Of a stretch of DNA of 64,000 nucleotides, positions 27,704 through 37,234 are shown piece by piece. A program made the position numbers and the translations under genes. A model generated the notes under the pieces. It ran no database searches. It had not been told where the DNA came from and saw only the letters and a list, made by a program, of their open reading frames with translations. Source of the stretch: Ostreococcus lucimarinus CCE9901 (taxonomy: Eukaryota > Chlorophyta > Mamiellophyceae > Mamiellales > Bathycoccaceae); the NCBI RefSeq assembly GCF_000092065.1, contig NC_009374.1, positions 310,001-374,000 on the forward strand. The letters run 5' to 3'. Position 1 is the first letter of the stretch; every line of letters starts with the position of its first letter.

Positions 27704-27825
27704 TCGCGCCTTCCCGTCGCGCGCGCGACGCGCGCCGCGCGCCGTCGCCTCGCCCGCGTCGCCCGCGTCGTCCGCGTCGCGCATCGCGTCGACTCGGCGC
27801 GCGTCGACGGCCGTCGCGCGCGCAT
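27103..27825 (-). CDS. Chloroplast GNAT-like conserved protein
   Basis: 240 residues from the ATG at 27825; the frame extends upstream only by a GTG-initiated Arg run. Residues 1-50 are Arg/Thr-rich (likely transit peptide), followed by an acidic DEDEDEDEDE stretch. The core contains KMRSTFGIAILLGTMSLLEG, then CKKCELLAIDDGNGYAEKLV and RYYGRLGFETVRVVGENG, a layout like the C-terminal half of a GCN5-type acetyltransferase fold (LVRYYxRLGF), then GGVGTRMNGDVDALLAKWG. Similar conserved plant proteins exist, but the substrate is unknown. It starts 82 bp from the divergent phosphofructokinase gene. Confidence 0.75.
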
Positions 27826-27907
27826 CGCGCGTCGCCGAGCGTCGCGCAGTCGCGCGTAACAACCTCGGCGTCGTCGTCGTCGTCGTCGCACAGCGCGACG
27901 CGACGCG

Positions 27908-28030
27908 ATGCGCGCGAGCGGCGCGTCGTCGTCGCTCGAGCGCGGCGTCGTCGTCGATGGACGACGCGCGCGACCGCGCGACGCGCGCGCGACGGCGACG
28001 GCGAGGACGCGGATCGCGACGACGCGAATC

Positions 28031-28065
<35 letters not shown>

Positions 28066-29548
28066 ACGGACGAGGACGAGGACGCGCGCGACGGCGACGC
28101 GCGTCGATGAGAAAGACGTCGATGAGGACGACGAGGAGGACGACGCGTACTACACGTGGCGCGTGGGGGGGGCGAACGATTTGAAGATCACGCACCTGCG
28201 GGACGTGCATCGCGGCGACGCGCCGCCGCGAGCGAGGCCGAGCCCGTTCTGCACGAAGAGCTCGTGCCCGCTGAACGTCGGACCGAGAACGTCGCTGACG
28301 TTTAATAGTAACTTTGTGAGCAATAGTGATCGGATATTGCTGAACTCGGTGGCGTACGGGAGCGCGGCGGATCCGACGCAGACGTGCTCGTTGTCGAGCG
28401 ACGTGTACGACCCGAGCGGGTGCGATTACGTGCCGGAGTGGGTCGTCCGGGCGGGACCGAGGGCGGAGGTTTATTTCGATCCAGAGGAAGTGCACGCGGC
28501 GGTGGTGACGTGCGGAGGATTGTGCCCGGGAATCAATGACGTCATTCGATCGCTCGTGAACACCCTGGAGGTTGGCTACGGGGTGAAGAAGATTAGCGGC
28601 GTGCGATACGGATTTAAAGGGTTCTTCTCCGGCGACGAATTCATGCCGTTGAACAGGAAGGTGGTGAGAAACATTCACAACATCGGTGGGTCTGCGCTTG
28701 GATCCGGCAGAGGCGGTGGAGACGTGGAGAAAATCGTGGAATCTATCGTAAATAACGGAATCAACATGGTTTTCGTCATCGGCGGCAACGGCACGCACGC
28801 CGGGGCAAACGCGATAAGTAATGAATGCGCCAAGCGAGGGGTCAAGGTCTCCGTAGTGGGCGTCCCGAAGACGATAGATAACGATATCCTTCTTCTGGAT
28901 AAGACTTTTGGGTTCGACACCGCGGTCGAAGAGGCACAGAAAGCGATTCAAGCCGCGGCCATTGAGGCGCAGAGCGCCTATCGCGGCGTCGGCGTGGTGA
29001 AGCTCATGGGACGTCAGAGCGGATTTATAGCCATGTTCGCGACGCTGGCGAACGGACAAGTCGATTGCTGTTTGATTCCCGAGATTAGCTGGGCGGCACA
29101 CGGCCCGAATGGCGTGGTCGAGTACGTTCGAAACATGTTGGACGCTCAAGGTCACGCCGTCGTCGTCCTCGCCGAGGGCGCCGGCCAAGAGTTCGTCTCC
29201 GCCGGCGGCACCGACGCCGGCGGTAACCCCAAGCTCGGTGACATCGGTCAATGGTTTTGCAAGCAACTCAAAGCCGAGATCAAGTGCGACGTCAAGTACA
29301 TCGATCCCACGTACATGGTTCGCGGTTGCGTCGCCAACGCCCACGATTCCATCATGTGCACCGTCCTCGGCCAAAACGCCGTCCACGGCGCCTTCGCCGG
29401 TTTCACCGGCATCTCCGTCGGCTCCGTCAGCGCGCACACCGCGTTTTTACCGATCCCTCGCATGATCGAGCGCGAGCGTTTGGTCGATCCCGACGGTCGC
29501 ATGTGGCACCGCACCCTGGCCAGCACCGGGCAGCCAGACTTCTTCTGA
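27908..29548 (+). CDS. PFK: Plant-type ATP-dependent 6-phosphofructokinase
   Basis: 546 residues. It phosphorylates fructose 6-phosphate in glycolysis. Residues 1-65 are Thr/Arg-rich with a run of ten Thr encoded by ACG repeats, a likely plastid transit peptide, followed by an acidic linker. The core has TCGGLCPGINDVIRS (nucleotide-binding loop), IGGNGTHAGANAI (292-304), VPKTIDNDILL (319-329) with the catalytic Asp pair, and MGRQSGF. A Gly at the position that is Asp in PPi-dependent enzymes fits ATP use. The GGDG motif reads GGNG here, so the usual Mg-binding Asp is Asn. Confidence 0.95.
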
Positions 29549-29657
29549 CTTTGTCTGTTTGTAACGCCACGCACCCGCGACGCGGATTCAAACCCTGTGT
29601 TTTTTGTCCCGCGTCGACGCGACGCGACGCGCGACAGCGACGCGCGCGCGATCGAAC

Positions 29658-31578
29658 ATGGCCGACGCCGCCGATGAACCGACGCTGAAGGAGTTCCCGG
29701 AGTTCCCGGGCGAGCCGATGAGCAAGAGGTGCGGCGCGACGCGCGCGAAAGACGCGACGACGACGGCGGATGGCGCGATGGCTGGCGCGATGGATGGATG
29801 GCGCGACGGCGCGACGGTGACGCGCGACGCGAACGAGGACGACGACGACGGACGCGAGACTGACGACGCACTCGCGCGCGCGATGACGACGACGGCGCAG
29901 TGAGTATAAGAAACGGCTGAAACAGAGACAAAACGAAGAGAAGAAGGCGGCCAAGGACGCGGCCAAGGCGGAGGCGGAGGCGGCAAAGCCGAAGAAGGAG
30001 AAGAGCGAAGAGGACGACGAAGCGGATTTGGACCCGACGCAGTACACGCAAAATCGAATTAATAAGGTGCTTAGCGCGAAAGCGAAGGGAGAGTCGCCGT
30101 ATCCGCACAAGTATCACGTCGATACGCGCGTGGGGGAGTTTATCGAAAAGTATTCCGGGTTGGCGGATGGGACGACGGCCGAGGGCGAGAGCGCGTCCGT
30201 GGCGGGACGCATCATGTCTAAACGGGCGAGCGGGAAGAAATTGTACTTTTACGATCTTATTGCGGATGGTAAGAAGATTCAAGTGACCGCGGATGAGGGT
30301 GCGGCATCGGGATATGATTTCCAAAAGATTCACAGCGCGACGAGACGCGGGGACATTGTCGGCGTCAAGGGTACGCCCGGGAAGACGAAACGTGGGGAGC
30401 TCTCGCTGTTCCCGTCTAATTTTGAGATCTTGACCCCGTGCTTGAAGATGCTTCCCGGTTTTTCGGGGTTGAAGGATGTCGAAACGCGCTTCCGCATGCG
30501 CTTTTTGGATTTGATGATGAACAACGAAGTTCGCGACACGTTTTACATCCGATCCAACATCATTCGATACATCCGCAAGTACTTGGATGATCGCGATTTC
30601 CTTGAGGTTGAGACGCCGATGATGAATATGATCGCCGGTGGTGCCACCGCGCGACCGTTCATCACCCACCACAACGACTTGAACATGACGCTCTACATGC
30701 GCATCGCGCCCGAGCTTTACCTCAAACAGCTCGTCGTCGGAGGTATCGAGCGCGTGTACGAAATCGGTCGTCAGTTCCGTAACGAAGGGATCGATATGAC
30801 GCATAACCCTGAGTTTACCACTTGTGAGTTCTATCAAGCGTACGCCGATTACGATGACTTGATGCAAATGACTGAAGAGATGATCTCCGGCATGGTGTAC
30901 GCCATCAAGGGCTCGTACAAGATTCAATACCACGCCAAGGGCCCGGATGAGGATCCGATTGAGATTGATTTCACGCCGCCGTTCCGCCGCATCTCCATGG
31001 TTAGCGGTCTCGAAGAAGCGCTCAACATCAAGTTCCCATCCACTGACTTCTCTACGCAAGAAAACGAAGATTTCTTGAAGGAATTAATCAAGAAGTTGGG
31101 CGTCGAAATGTCTCCACCGTACACCACGGCGCGTATGCTCGATGAGCTCGTCGGCGAATACTTGGAGTCTCAACTCGTCAACCCGGGTTTCATTTGCGAC
31201 CATCCGCAAATTATGTCCCCTTTGGCCAAGTATCATCGCAATATTCCCGGTATGACCGAGCGTTTCGAGCTCTTCGTGAACACGAAGGAGCTTTGCAACG
31301 CGTACACCGAGTTGAACGATCCTATCGATCAACGCGAGCGCTTTGACGAGCAAGCCAAGGCGAAATCTAGCGGCGATGACGAAGCGATGCTTATCGATGA
31401 AGTGTTCGTGCAATCTTTGGAGTACGGTTTGCCGCCCACCGGGGGCTGGGGCTTGGGCGTCGATCGCCTCACGATGCTTCTCGCGGACAAGAACAACATC
31501 AAGGAGGTCTTGCTCTTCCCGGCGATGAAACCGGAAGAAAACATCCCGGCCGACGGGATGAAGAATCTGTCCGTGTAA
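29658..31578 (+). CDS. KRS1: Lysyl-tRNA synthetase, class II (two exons)
   Basis: Exon 1 29658-29728, exon 2 29901-31578; 582 residues. The 172-bp intron begins GTGCGG, has CTGAC near 29862 and ends GCAG; the joined sequence gives [20 protein letters not shown], the expected Lys-rich N-terminal tRNA-binding helix. The OB-fold anticodon-binding domain follows ([20 protein letters not shown]), then class II motif 2 ([20 protein letters not shown]) and motif 3 ([14 protein letters not shown]). It charges tRNA-Lys with lysine. There is no organelle presequence on this model, so cytosolic. The intron interior is open in one frame and would otherwise give a short spurious protein. Confidence 0.95.
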
Positions 31579-31708
31579 CCCCTACGCGATGGACGCGCAC
31601 GATTAAGAGATATCTACAGACGACGAATGAAATAATTAATTCCTAGAAAAGTGAGTCTCAAATCACAACAAATTATAAAAGCCACGGCGCGCGTTCGCTC
31701 GGCGCCGT

Positions 31709-32381
31709 TTACTCCTTCTTCACCGGCGAATCCATGGTTTCGACCGCCGAGAGGTCACCGAGGTCGCCGAAGCGATTGGCGAAGCGGCTCACTTGACCCG
31801 CATCCGTCATGATCGCCGACGATCGTCCTTGAAAGAACGGGTGGTTGCCGCTCCAAATATCCACGACGTACTCCGCTTGCGTGCCTCCCACCGTCATGAC
31901 TTCCTCCCCGTTGCAGAAAACCTTCGCTTCCTCGAACCACTCCGGCTGTTCCTTCGCGCCTTCCTTCTTCGCGTGCATCTTCACCGACGCCCGTCGGGCC
32001 TGCGCATCATCGAAACGAAACGCTCAAAGTCAGTCTCCCTCGCGGCGCGAATAGGTTTTATTTTATCTACGCCAGCCATCCACCGCGCGCGTCCCGCGGT
32101 CGTCTCCCGCGCCCCGCGCCCGATCTCGCGTTCGTTTCCGCGCGCGCGCGAGATTTAAAATTATCCCGCGCCCCGTCCTCGCGCCGCCGTCCTCGCCCGA
32201 TCCCGCGCGCGCGCGTCCCTCGTCCGTCGTCGTCGCGCGCGCGTCGCTAGGGTCGTCCCCGTCGTGACGTCGCGCCGCGTTCGCGGTCGCTCGCGTCGTC
32301 GTCGCGCACCTCTCGTCGCTGCGCGCGCGCGCCGGCGGTGGCGGTAAATCTCGTCGTCGTCGTCGTCGTCGTCGCGTGCAT
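31709..32381 (-). CDS. PRPL31: Plastid ribosomal protein bL31 (two exons)
   Basis: Exon 1 32381-32310 encodes a 24-residue start (MHATTTTTTTRFTATAGARA...) typical of a short transit peptide. Exon 2 31999-31709 encodes the mature protein; total 120 residues. The 310-bp intron has a GTGCGC donor, a CTGAC branch point near 32028-32032 and a GCAG acceptor, all in phase. The core AKVFCNGEEVMTVGGTQAEY then VVDIWSGNHPFFQG matches bL31 of plastids and cyanobacteria (WSGNHPF is diagnostic). It is a component of the 50S subunit near the inter-subunit bridge. Exon 2 is certain; exon 1 is the best match I can find. Confidence 0.85.
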
Positions 32382-32511
32382 CGCGTCGATCGCGTCGCGC
32401 GTCGCGGTGTCCCAATCGCGTCGCCGCGCGCGACGCCCGGCGTCGCCGAGCGAGACCTTCCCGTGAACGCGCCACACGGATCTTTTGAGACCACGAGACG
32501 GCGACGTCCCG

Positions 32512-32549
<38 letters not shown>

Positions 32550-32586
32550 CGCGCAGACGACGACGCGCGCGCGGACGACGGGCGCG

Positions 32587-33519
32587 ATGTCCGCGCACGC
32601 GGTGACGGCGACGACCGCGAGCGATGGGACGTGCGCGACGACGGACGAGCCGAGCGAGTGCGCGTCGAGGAAGCGCGGACGCGGTGGCGCGACGGCGACG
32701 ACGACGAGCGAACGCGACTGCGGGACGAGGGACGGACCGGAGTCGAGCGCGGGACAGGGGACGACGCTGTATAAGCGACGACAGCGACAGGCGCGGAGAA
32801 GCGTGAATGGACGAGAGTTCGCGCGGCGATTGATTGATTTTCGAGGATTTGACTTGAGCGAGACGCAGGCGAACGACATCGCGCGGTTTATTGAATTGTT
32901 GCCGGAGGAGATGGAAGAACGCGTGCGTGAGACGCTGGAGAATTGTAGTGATATTGATGATGCGATCGGGAAGCTGGCGAGCGTGAAGATGGTGGAGCAG
33001 ACGGCGCAGTGCTCGGTGGGCGATTTCGTGAGCGAGGCGGCGATCTCCGAGGCGGCGAATAGCGCGGGAGGCGAGGGGAACGCGGGAGATGTTGGTGAAC
33101 GCGAAATGGGGACGGCCACGTCGAGCGCGCCCGTGTTGACGATGGAGTGGGTAAACGCGATCGTGAACGAGATGGGAGCCTCGGTGGACGTGTCGGATGC
33201 GCAGAATCGCGCTTCGCGAGTCTTGCAAACATTTGAGGGCGCCGTGAGACAGAGATGCGCGGAGTTTAACGATTATAGCAAAGTGATGAAGATGAAGCGA
33301 GAGAACGCTTTGTTGAAGCGTGCGGTGGCGATTCAGAACTCACGCATGCAAGACTTGGCGCCGCTTCAGGCCCGCGTGCGCGAACTCGAAGCCGCGTGCG
33401 CGCAGTACGACGACAGGCTCAAGACGGCGGAGAGACAAAATTACTCGCTCAGCGTCAACTTAAGGCTCGCTATGGCGGAACAGTCGCCGTTTGGTTCGAA
33501 AAACCACGATGTATTTTGA
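32587..33519 (+). CDS. Plant-type CUE/UBA-like domain protein with coiled coil
   Basis: 310 residues from the ATG at 32587 (MSAHAVTATT); the upstream Arg run was excluded. After a low-complexity start there is a CUE-like helical segment (FIELLPEEMEERVRETLENC, then SDIDDAIGKLASV). The C-terminus is a coiled coil (LKRAVAIQNSRMQDLAPLQA, YDDRLKTAERQNYSLSVNLR) ending in NHDVF. That end block (LKRAVAIQ..., NYxLxxxL, final DVF) is shared with land-plant CUE-domain proteins of unknown function. Ubiquitin binding is inferred from the CUE resemblance. A TGTAA element of the kind used as a poly(A) signal in green algae occurs 50 bp after the stop. Confidence 0.8.
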   Translation: MSAHAVTATTASDGTCATTDEPSECASRKRGRGGATATTTSERDCGTRDGPESSAGQGTTLYKRRQRQARRSVNGREFARRLIDFRGFDLSETQANDIARFIELLPEEMEERVRETLENCSDIDDAIGKLASVKMVEQTAQCSVGDFVSEAAISEAANSAGGEGNAGDVGEREMGTATSSAPVLTMEWVNAIVNEMGASVDVSDAQNRASRVLQTFEGAVRQRCAEFNDYSKVMKMKRENALLKRAVAIQNSRMQDLAPLQARVRELEAACAQYDDRLKTAERQNYSLSVNLRLAMAEQSPFGSKNHDVF

Positions 33520-33606
33520 TAGAGAGTGCGGACGTTGACGCTGCAAAAGCGCGATAGCTTTCCAACTCTACGATGTAATAAATGTACACAAAAATCGCTA
33601 CTATTG

Positions 33607-35334
33607 TTATACTTGCGACGTCGTCGCGTCGTCGTCGTCCTGGCGCCATCCCGGTGGACCTCTAAGGTATCGAAACGTGATATTGATTCGTTCTTTTCCG
33701 TTCGTCGGGACGCGATTCTTCGGCACCGCGTGATAATGAGTGTGCTGCAAGGAACCGTCCATCACCATCAGCGAGCCGTGCTCGAGAAAGATTGATGTCT
33801 TCTTCTTCGCTCGAGATTTCACCTGAACGTCAAACTTTCTCGTGTGACCGACGCTCACGGCCGCGATACACGCGTTTTTACCGAGTTCGGGTTCGTCATC
33901 GGCGTGAAACGCCATGGAATCGTCCCCATCGCGATAACGATTTAAAAGTATATGGTTGAACGTCGCGCCGCATTTCGCCTCAACCGCGGTCTGCAGGCGG
34001 CGCAACACCTCAGGCACGGGTACCGGATCGAGCGTCTGGCCACTATATTTGTACGGTAGATCGCCCGCCCACGACACGAGTCTCGGTTGGACGACTTCTT
34101 TCGTGACGCCTTTGTCGGGTTGCCAAACGACGATGGAGCGCTGCGCCCATGTCACGGGCGGCGACGACACGAGGCTAGACAACAGTTCGTTCGCCGCGTC
34201 TTCGTCGAGGAATTGACGACAAATGCCTAATCTCCCATCGGACTCCTCTGGGTCGACGACTTTGTACACTAACTCGGTCGGATTGTCGTCGAATCCTTCG
34301 AAACTGCTAACGATTTGCCGCTCGAGTTCCGCCTCGACGTTGCGTCGCTGTTCTTCCACGTTCACGCCGAAAAATTCGAGCAAAATCGCTTCCATCTCGT
34401 CGTAGTGCGCAACATCTTCCCGTAATCGTGAAACAGCGACGGCGTCGCCCGCGTCCGCGAGCCGCTCGAGTCGCGTCAAGTTTAGGCTCGACTGCCTGCG
34501 CACCTCGCGAACCCATTCCAGACGTTTTTTGACGTACAACTTGAGCAACGGCGACTCTTTCGGAGATTGTGCGCCCAAACACGGGCCTATGATTTCATCT
34601 CTCATCGTGAACGGTCGTTTCGTCGCAGCCGTCTCGTTCTCCGCGCACAGAATCAGATGCATCGTTCCGTTTTCCACGACGAGCCGCTCGTCGACGACGC
34701 GATAGTCGTTCGCGCGCAACCATCGACGCACTTGCGCGCCATCTTTCGCCGGCGGATTCAACACTACGCGCTTTAAACTTCCGCGTCGGTTTCCCGACCC
34801 CCCACACCCGCCCTCCTCGAGCACGCGCGCCATGGTATTCGCCCCCACGCCCGCGACGACCAAGACGTCGACGCGCTCGTCGTCCCGCAGCGCCGACAAC
34901 CCGTCGCCCAGTCTCAAATCCACCGTATCCACCGCCGCGCCATCACCGCCGACCATCTCCACTTCTTTTTTCGCCCTCGCCACGTTCTTTTTCGCGCGTT
35001 CAATCTCCGCCTCGCTTCGATCGATCGCGACGACTCGCGTCGCGTTCGCCTCGGACGCGCAGCCGAGCGCCAGCAGCGCGTGTCCGCAGCAGCAATCCAC
35101 CACGACGCCCTCCCCGTCGCCGTCTTCGATCGCGCTCATCGCTCGCAGCGCTTGCAACCGAGACGACCACGCCCACGACGCCGCGCGCGGGACGTCGTCG
35201 CGGTCGAGCGCGGGCGCGTCCGGGGCGTCGCGCGCTCTGAACCGCGCGCGCGCGTCCCCGCGGCGGCGACGTCCCGCCGCGCGACGAGGCGTCGACGTCG
35301 ACGTCGCGCTCGACGCGCGCGCGCTCGACCGCAT
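33607..35334 (-). CDS. Fusion of TrmK-type tRNA m1A methyltransferase and AlkB-type dioxygenase
   Basis: 575 residues in one uninterrupted frame from the ATG at 35334. Residues 1-45 are Arg/Ser/Ala-rich, a likely organelle presequence. Residues 56-320 are TrmK-like: SAM motif VVVDCCCGHALLAL (77-90), AIDRSEAEIERAKKNV, LRLGDGLSAL, VVAGVGANTMARVLEEG (159-175), VLNPPAKDGAQVRRWLRAND, then the TrmK C-terminal coiled coil. Bacterial TrmK makes m1A22 in tRNA. Residues 365-565 are an ALKBH2/AlkB-like Fe(II)/2-oxoglutarate oxygenase: NHILLNRYRDGDDSMAFHAD with H477 and D479, distal H535 in YHAVPK, and RINITFR (R549, R555) for 2-oxoglutarate. AlkB enzymes remove methyl groups such as 1-methyladenine. All active-site residues are present. 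The functional pairing is inference. Confidence 0.9.
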   Translation of the reverse strand: MRSSARASSATSTSTPRRAAGRRRRGDARARFRARDAPDAPALDRDDVPRAASWAWSSRLQALRAMSAIEDGDGEGVVVDCCCGHALLALGCASEANATRVVAIDRSEAEIERAKKNVARAKKEVEMVGGDGAAVDTVDLRLGDGLSALRDDERVDVLVVAGVGANTMARVLEEGGCGGSGNRRGSLKRVVLNPPAKDGAQVRRWLRANDYRVVDERLVVENGTMHLILCAENETAATKRPFTMRDEIIGPCLGAQSPKESPLLKLYVKKRLEWVREVRRQSSLNLTRLERLADAGDAVAVSRLREDVAHYDEMEAILLEFFGVNVEEQRRNVEAELERQIVSSFEGFDDNPTELVYKVVDPEESDGRLGICRQFLDEDAANELLSSLVSSPPVTWAQRSIVVWQPDKGVTKEVVQPRLVSWAGDLPYKYSGQTLDPVPVPEVLRRLQTAVEAKCGATFNHILLNRYRDGDDSMAFHADDEPELGKNACIAAVSVGHTRKFDVQVKSRAKKKTSIFLEHGSLMVMDGSLQHTHYHAVPKNRVPTNGKERINITFRYLRGPPGWRQDDDDATTSQV

Positions 35335-35524
35335 GGTCGACGCCGCGACGCGCCGGCGCCCGCGAGCGCGCGACGTCGGCGTGTGCGCGGCGTCGCGAGG
35401 GCGACGGACGCTCGCGCTCGACCTCGACGTCCAGGCGCCGACGTCGAGCGCGGGATCGGTTTGAATCGAAACCGCAGTGAAACGCGCGCTCGAGCGCGCC
35501 GACGCCGCGACGCTCGAACGCGAC

Positions 35525-35893
35525 ATGGCGCAAGAGCAACGGCGCGGCGCGACGTCGAGCGCGATCACGCTCCGAGGGTCGACCGAGCTCGTGACGGAGT
35601 TTTTCGGGTACGCGGTGAACACCATCTTGTACCAGCGCGGGGTGTACCCGGCGGAGGAGTTTGAACGAAAGAAAAAGTACGGACTCGGGGTGATGGTGAC
35701 GAACGAACCGAAATTAAAGGAATACTTGGTCGCCGCGCTCGAACGCGTGAACGCGTGGTTGATGGAGAAGGATTTGAAAAAGTTGGTGCTGGTGCTCGCG
35801 GACGCGAAGACTGGGGAGACGCTGGAGCGCTGGACGTTCGACGTGGAGACGGATGCGGAGATCGTGGATGAGAACGGTGGTGATGCGAACGGA

Positions 35894-35943
<50 letters not shown>

Positions 35944-36208
35944 GGAGAAGCCGGAGAAGGAAATTATGCAAGAGATACAAGCCATCATTCGGCAAATCAC
36001 GGCTTCGGTGACGTTTTTGCCTCTGCTCGATCGCGAGTGCGCGTTCGAACTCTTGGCGTACACGGACGCGGCGAGCGCGACGCCGGAGGAGTGCGAAGAG
36101 AGCGATCCGAAGTATGTTCGAGACGGCGTCGAGATGCGGTTGCGTTCGTTTAGCACGAAGATCCATACCGTCGACGCGGGGGTGTCGTACAAGACGGAGG
36201 ACGACTGA
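35525..36208 (+). CDS. MAD2: MAD2 spindle checkpoint protein with homothreonine insert
   Basis: 227 residues from the ATG at 35525 (the frame opens earlier with GTG). The HORMA domain covers nearly the whole protein: ITLRGSTELVTEFFGYAVNT then ILYQRGVYP, KKYGLGVMV, LERWTFDVETD, EKPEKEIMQEIQAIIRQITA, and the C-terminal safety belt FSTKIHTVDAGVSYK. MAD2 binds CDC20 and MAD1 to delay anaphase until kinetochores attach. An extra loop of 16 Thr (residues 124-139, from 16 ACG codons at 35894-35941) interrupts the region between VETD and REK. A TGTAA element follows at about 36230. It is divergent from the TrmK-AlkB gene (190 bp). Confidence 0.93.
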
Positions 36209-37234
36209 ACCGCGAGCGAGAGCGACATTTGTAATATCAACCAACGAAGCCGACGCAACGCGCAGCGCGTACGGTGAATGCGGTACGCGCTCGACGCCCA
36301 ATTCAACTCGCATCGTCCGACGAACGCTAAGTCTTTACGTACAAGCCGAAATTAAACGCGCCGACGTCGGCCGGCGCGCGCGACGCGACGCGCGACGTTG
36401 ACCGAGCTCACCCCGAATCGGCGTCCGATGTCGACGAAAAGTTAGGACAAGCTAGAACGTGTAACTCTCGTGTCGTCACAAAAGTTTCGGCGACGTTCGC
36501 GCCGTCGAGCGGTGCGAAGTCGCGCCGAACCATCGCGAGCAAACCATCACACACCATCTCAAATGATGCAAAATCCATCATTCGGGCGCTTAAATCGCGT
36601 CCGAATTCGACGAAAAGTTGGGAAAAGCTGGAGAACGAAAAGTTCTCGCCGTCGGCGCGAAAAGCATAAAGAAACCAAGCGATACCGGGGGTTCCTGACG
36701 TCTTCCGACATCGGTACTTATCCGGCCCACGCGGTCTTAACTGAGAAGTTCCGATGGGTTTCTGTGATTTTCCGCGGGTGTGGTCGCTTGATGACACCAT
36801 GTGCCGCACGACCCTTTAGCCGCGCACCACGCGGGGTCACGGCGCGAACGTTACGGGTACTTTTGACGCCGTGTCGGTACTTTAAGAGTCGAAAACCTAT
36901 ACATTCACAAAATGCACCCCTCAATTATCGCGTCATCGCATCGCCGCTCGCGATTAGGCGCTTAAAAACCTCGATGTACGTGAATTCATCGCCCTTTTTT
37001 CGTTTCGTTCCCTGACTTTACCCTGTTTACCCCGTCTGACTGTTTACCCATAGATACCATAGAATTCAAGCGGTCGCAAACAACAACACGGATCCCCACC
37101 CCCCCTCGACACGCGCGCATGCCCCCCTGTGCCGCGGTCGTTGAGTGGATAATCGCGATCGGTCGACGATCGACGCCGCGCGACGCCGCACATTCGCGCG
37201 CCGAATCCACACCGCACACGCTCTCACGCACACG
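36209..37234. other. 1-kb intergenic block with diverged repeats, no supported gene
   Basis: The longest unexplained stretch in the window, less GC-rich than most of it. It holds two diverged direct repeats of about 39-41 bp (36421-36459 and 36597-36637, both starting GCGTCCGA and sharing TCGACGAAAAGTT), a hairpin AATGATG/CATCATT (36562-36568 and 36576-36582), and repeated GGTACTT words near 36713, 36858 and 36875. Near 37037-37050 lies TGACTGTTTACCCA, related to the motif at 23498. A 130-codon frame on the minus strand (36408-36809) opens with GTG and spans both repeats; I do not trust it. The block may be an eroded mobile element or a regulatory region for the gene at 37235. Confidence 0.5.

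Noticed and set aside
36408-36809. 130-codon minus-strand frame between MAD2 and the dehydrogenase gene
   Set aside because: It opens with GTG, spans the two diverged DNA repeats, and its sequence matches no family I recognise; described as part of the repeat block instead.
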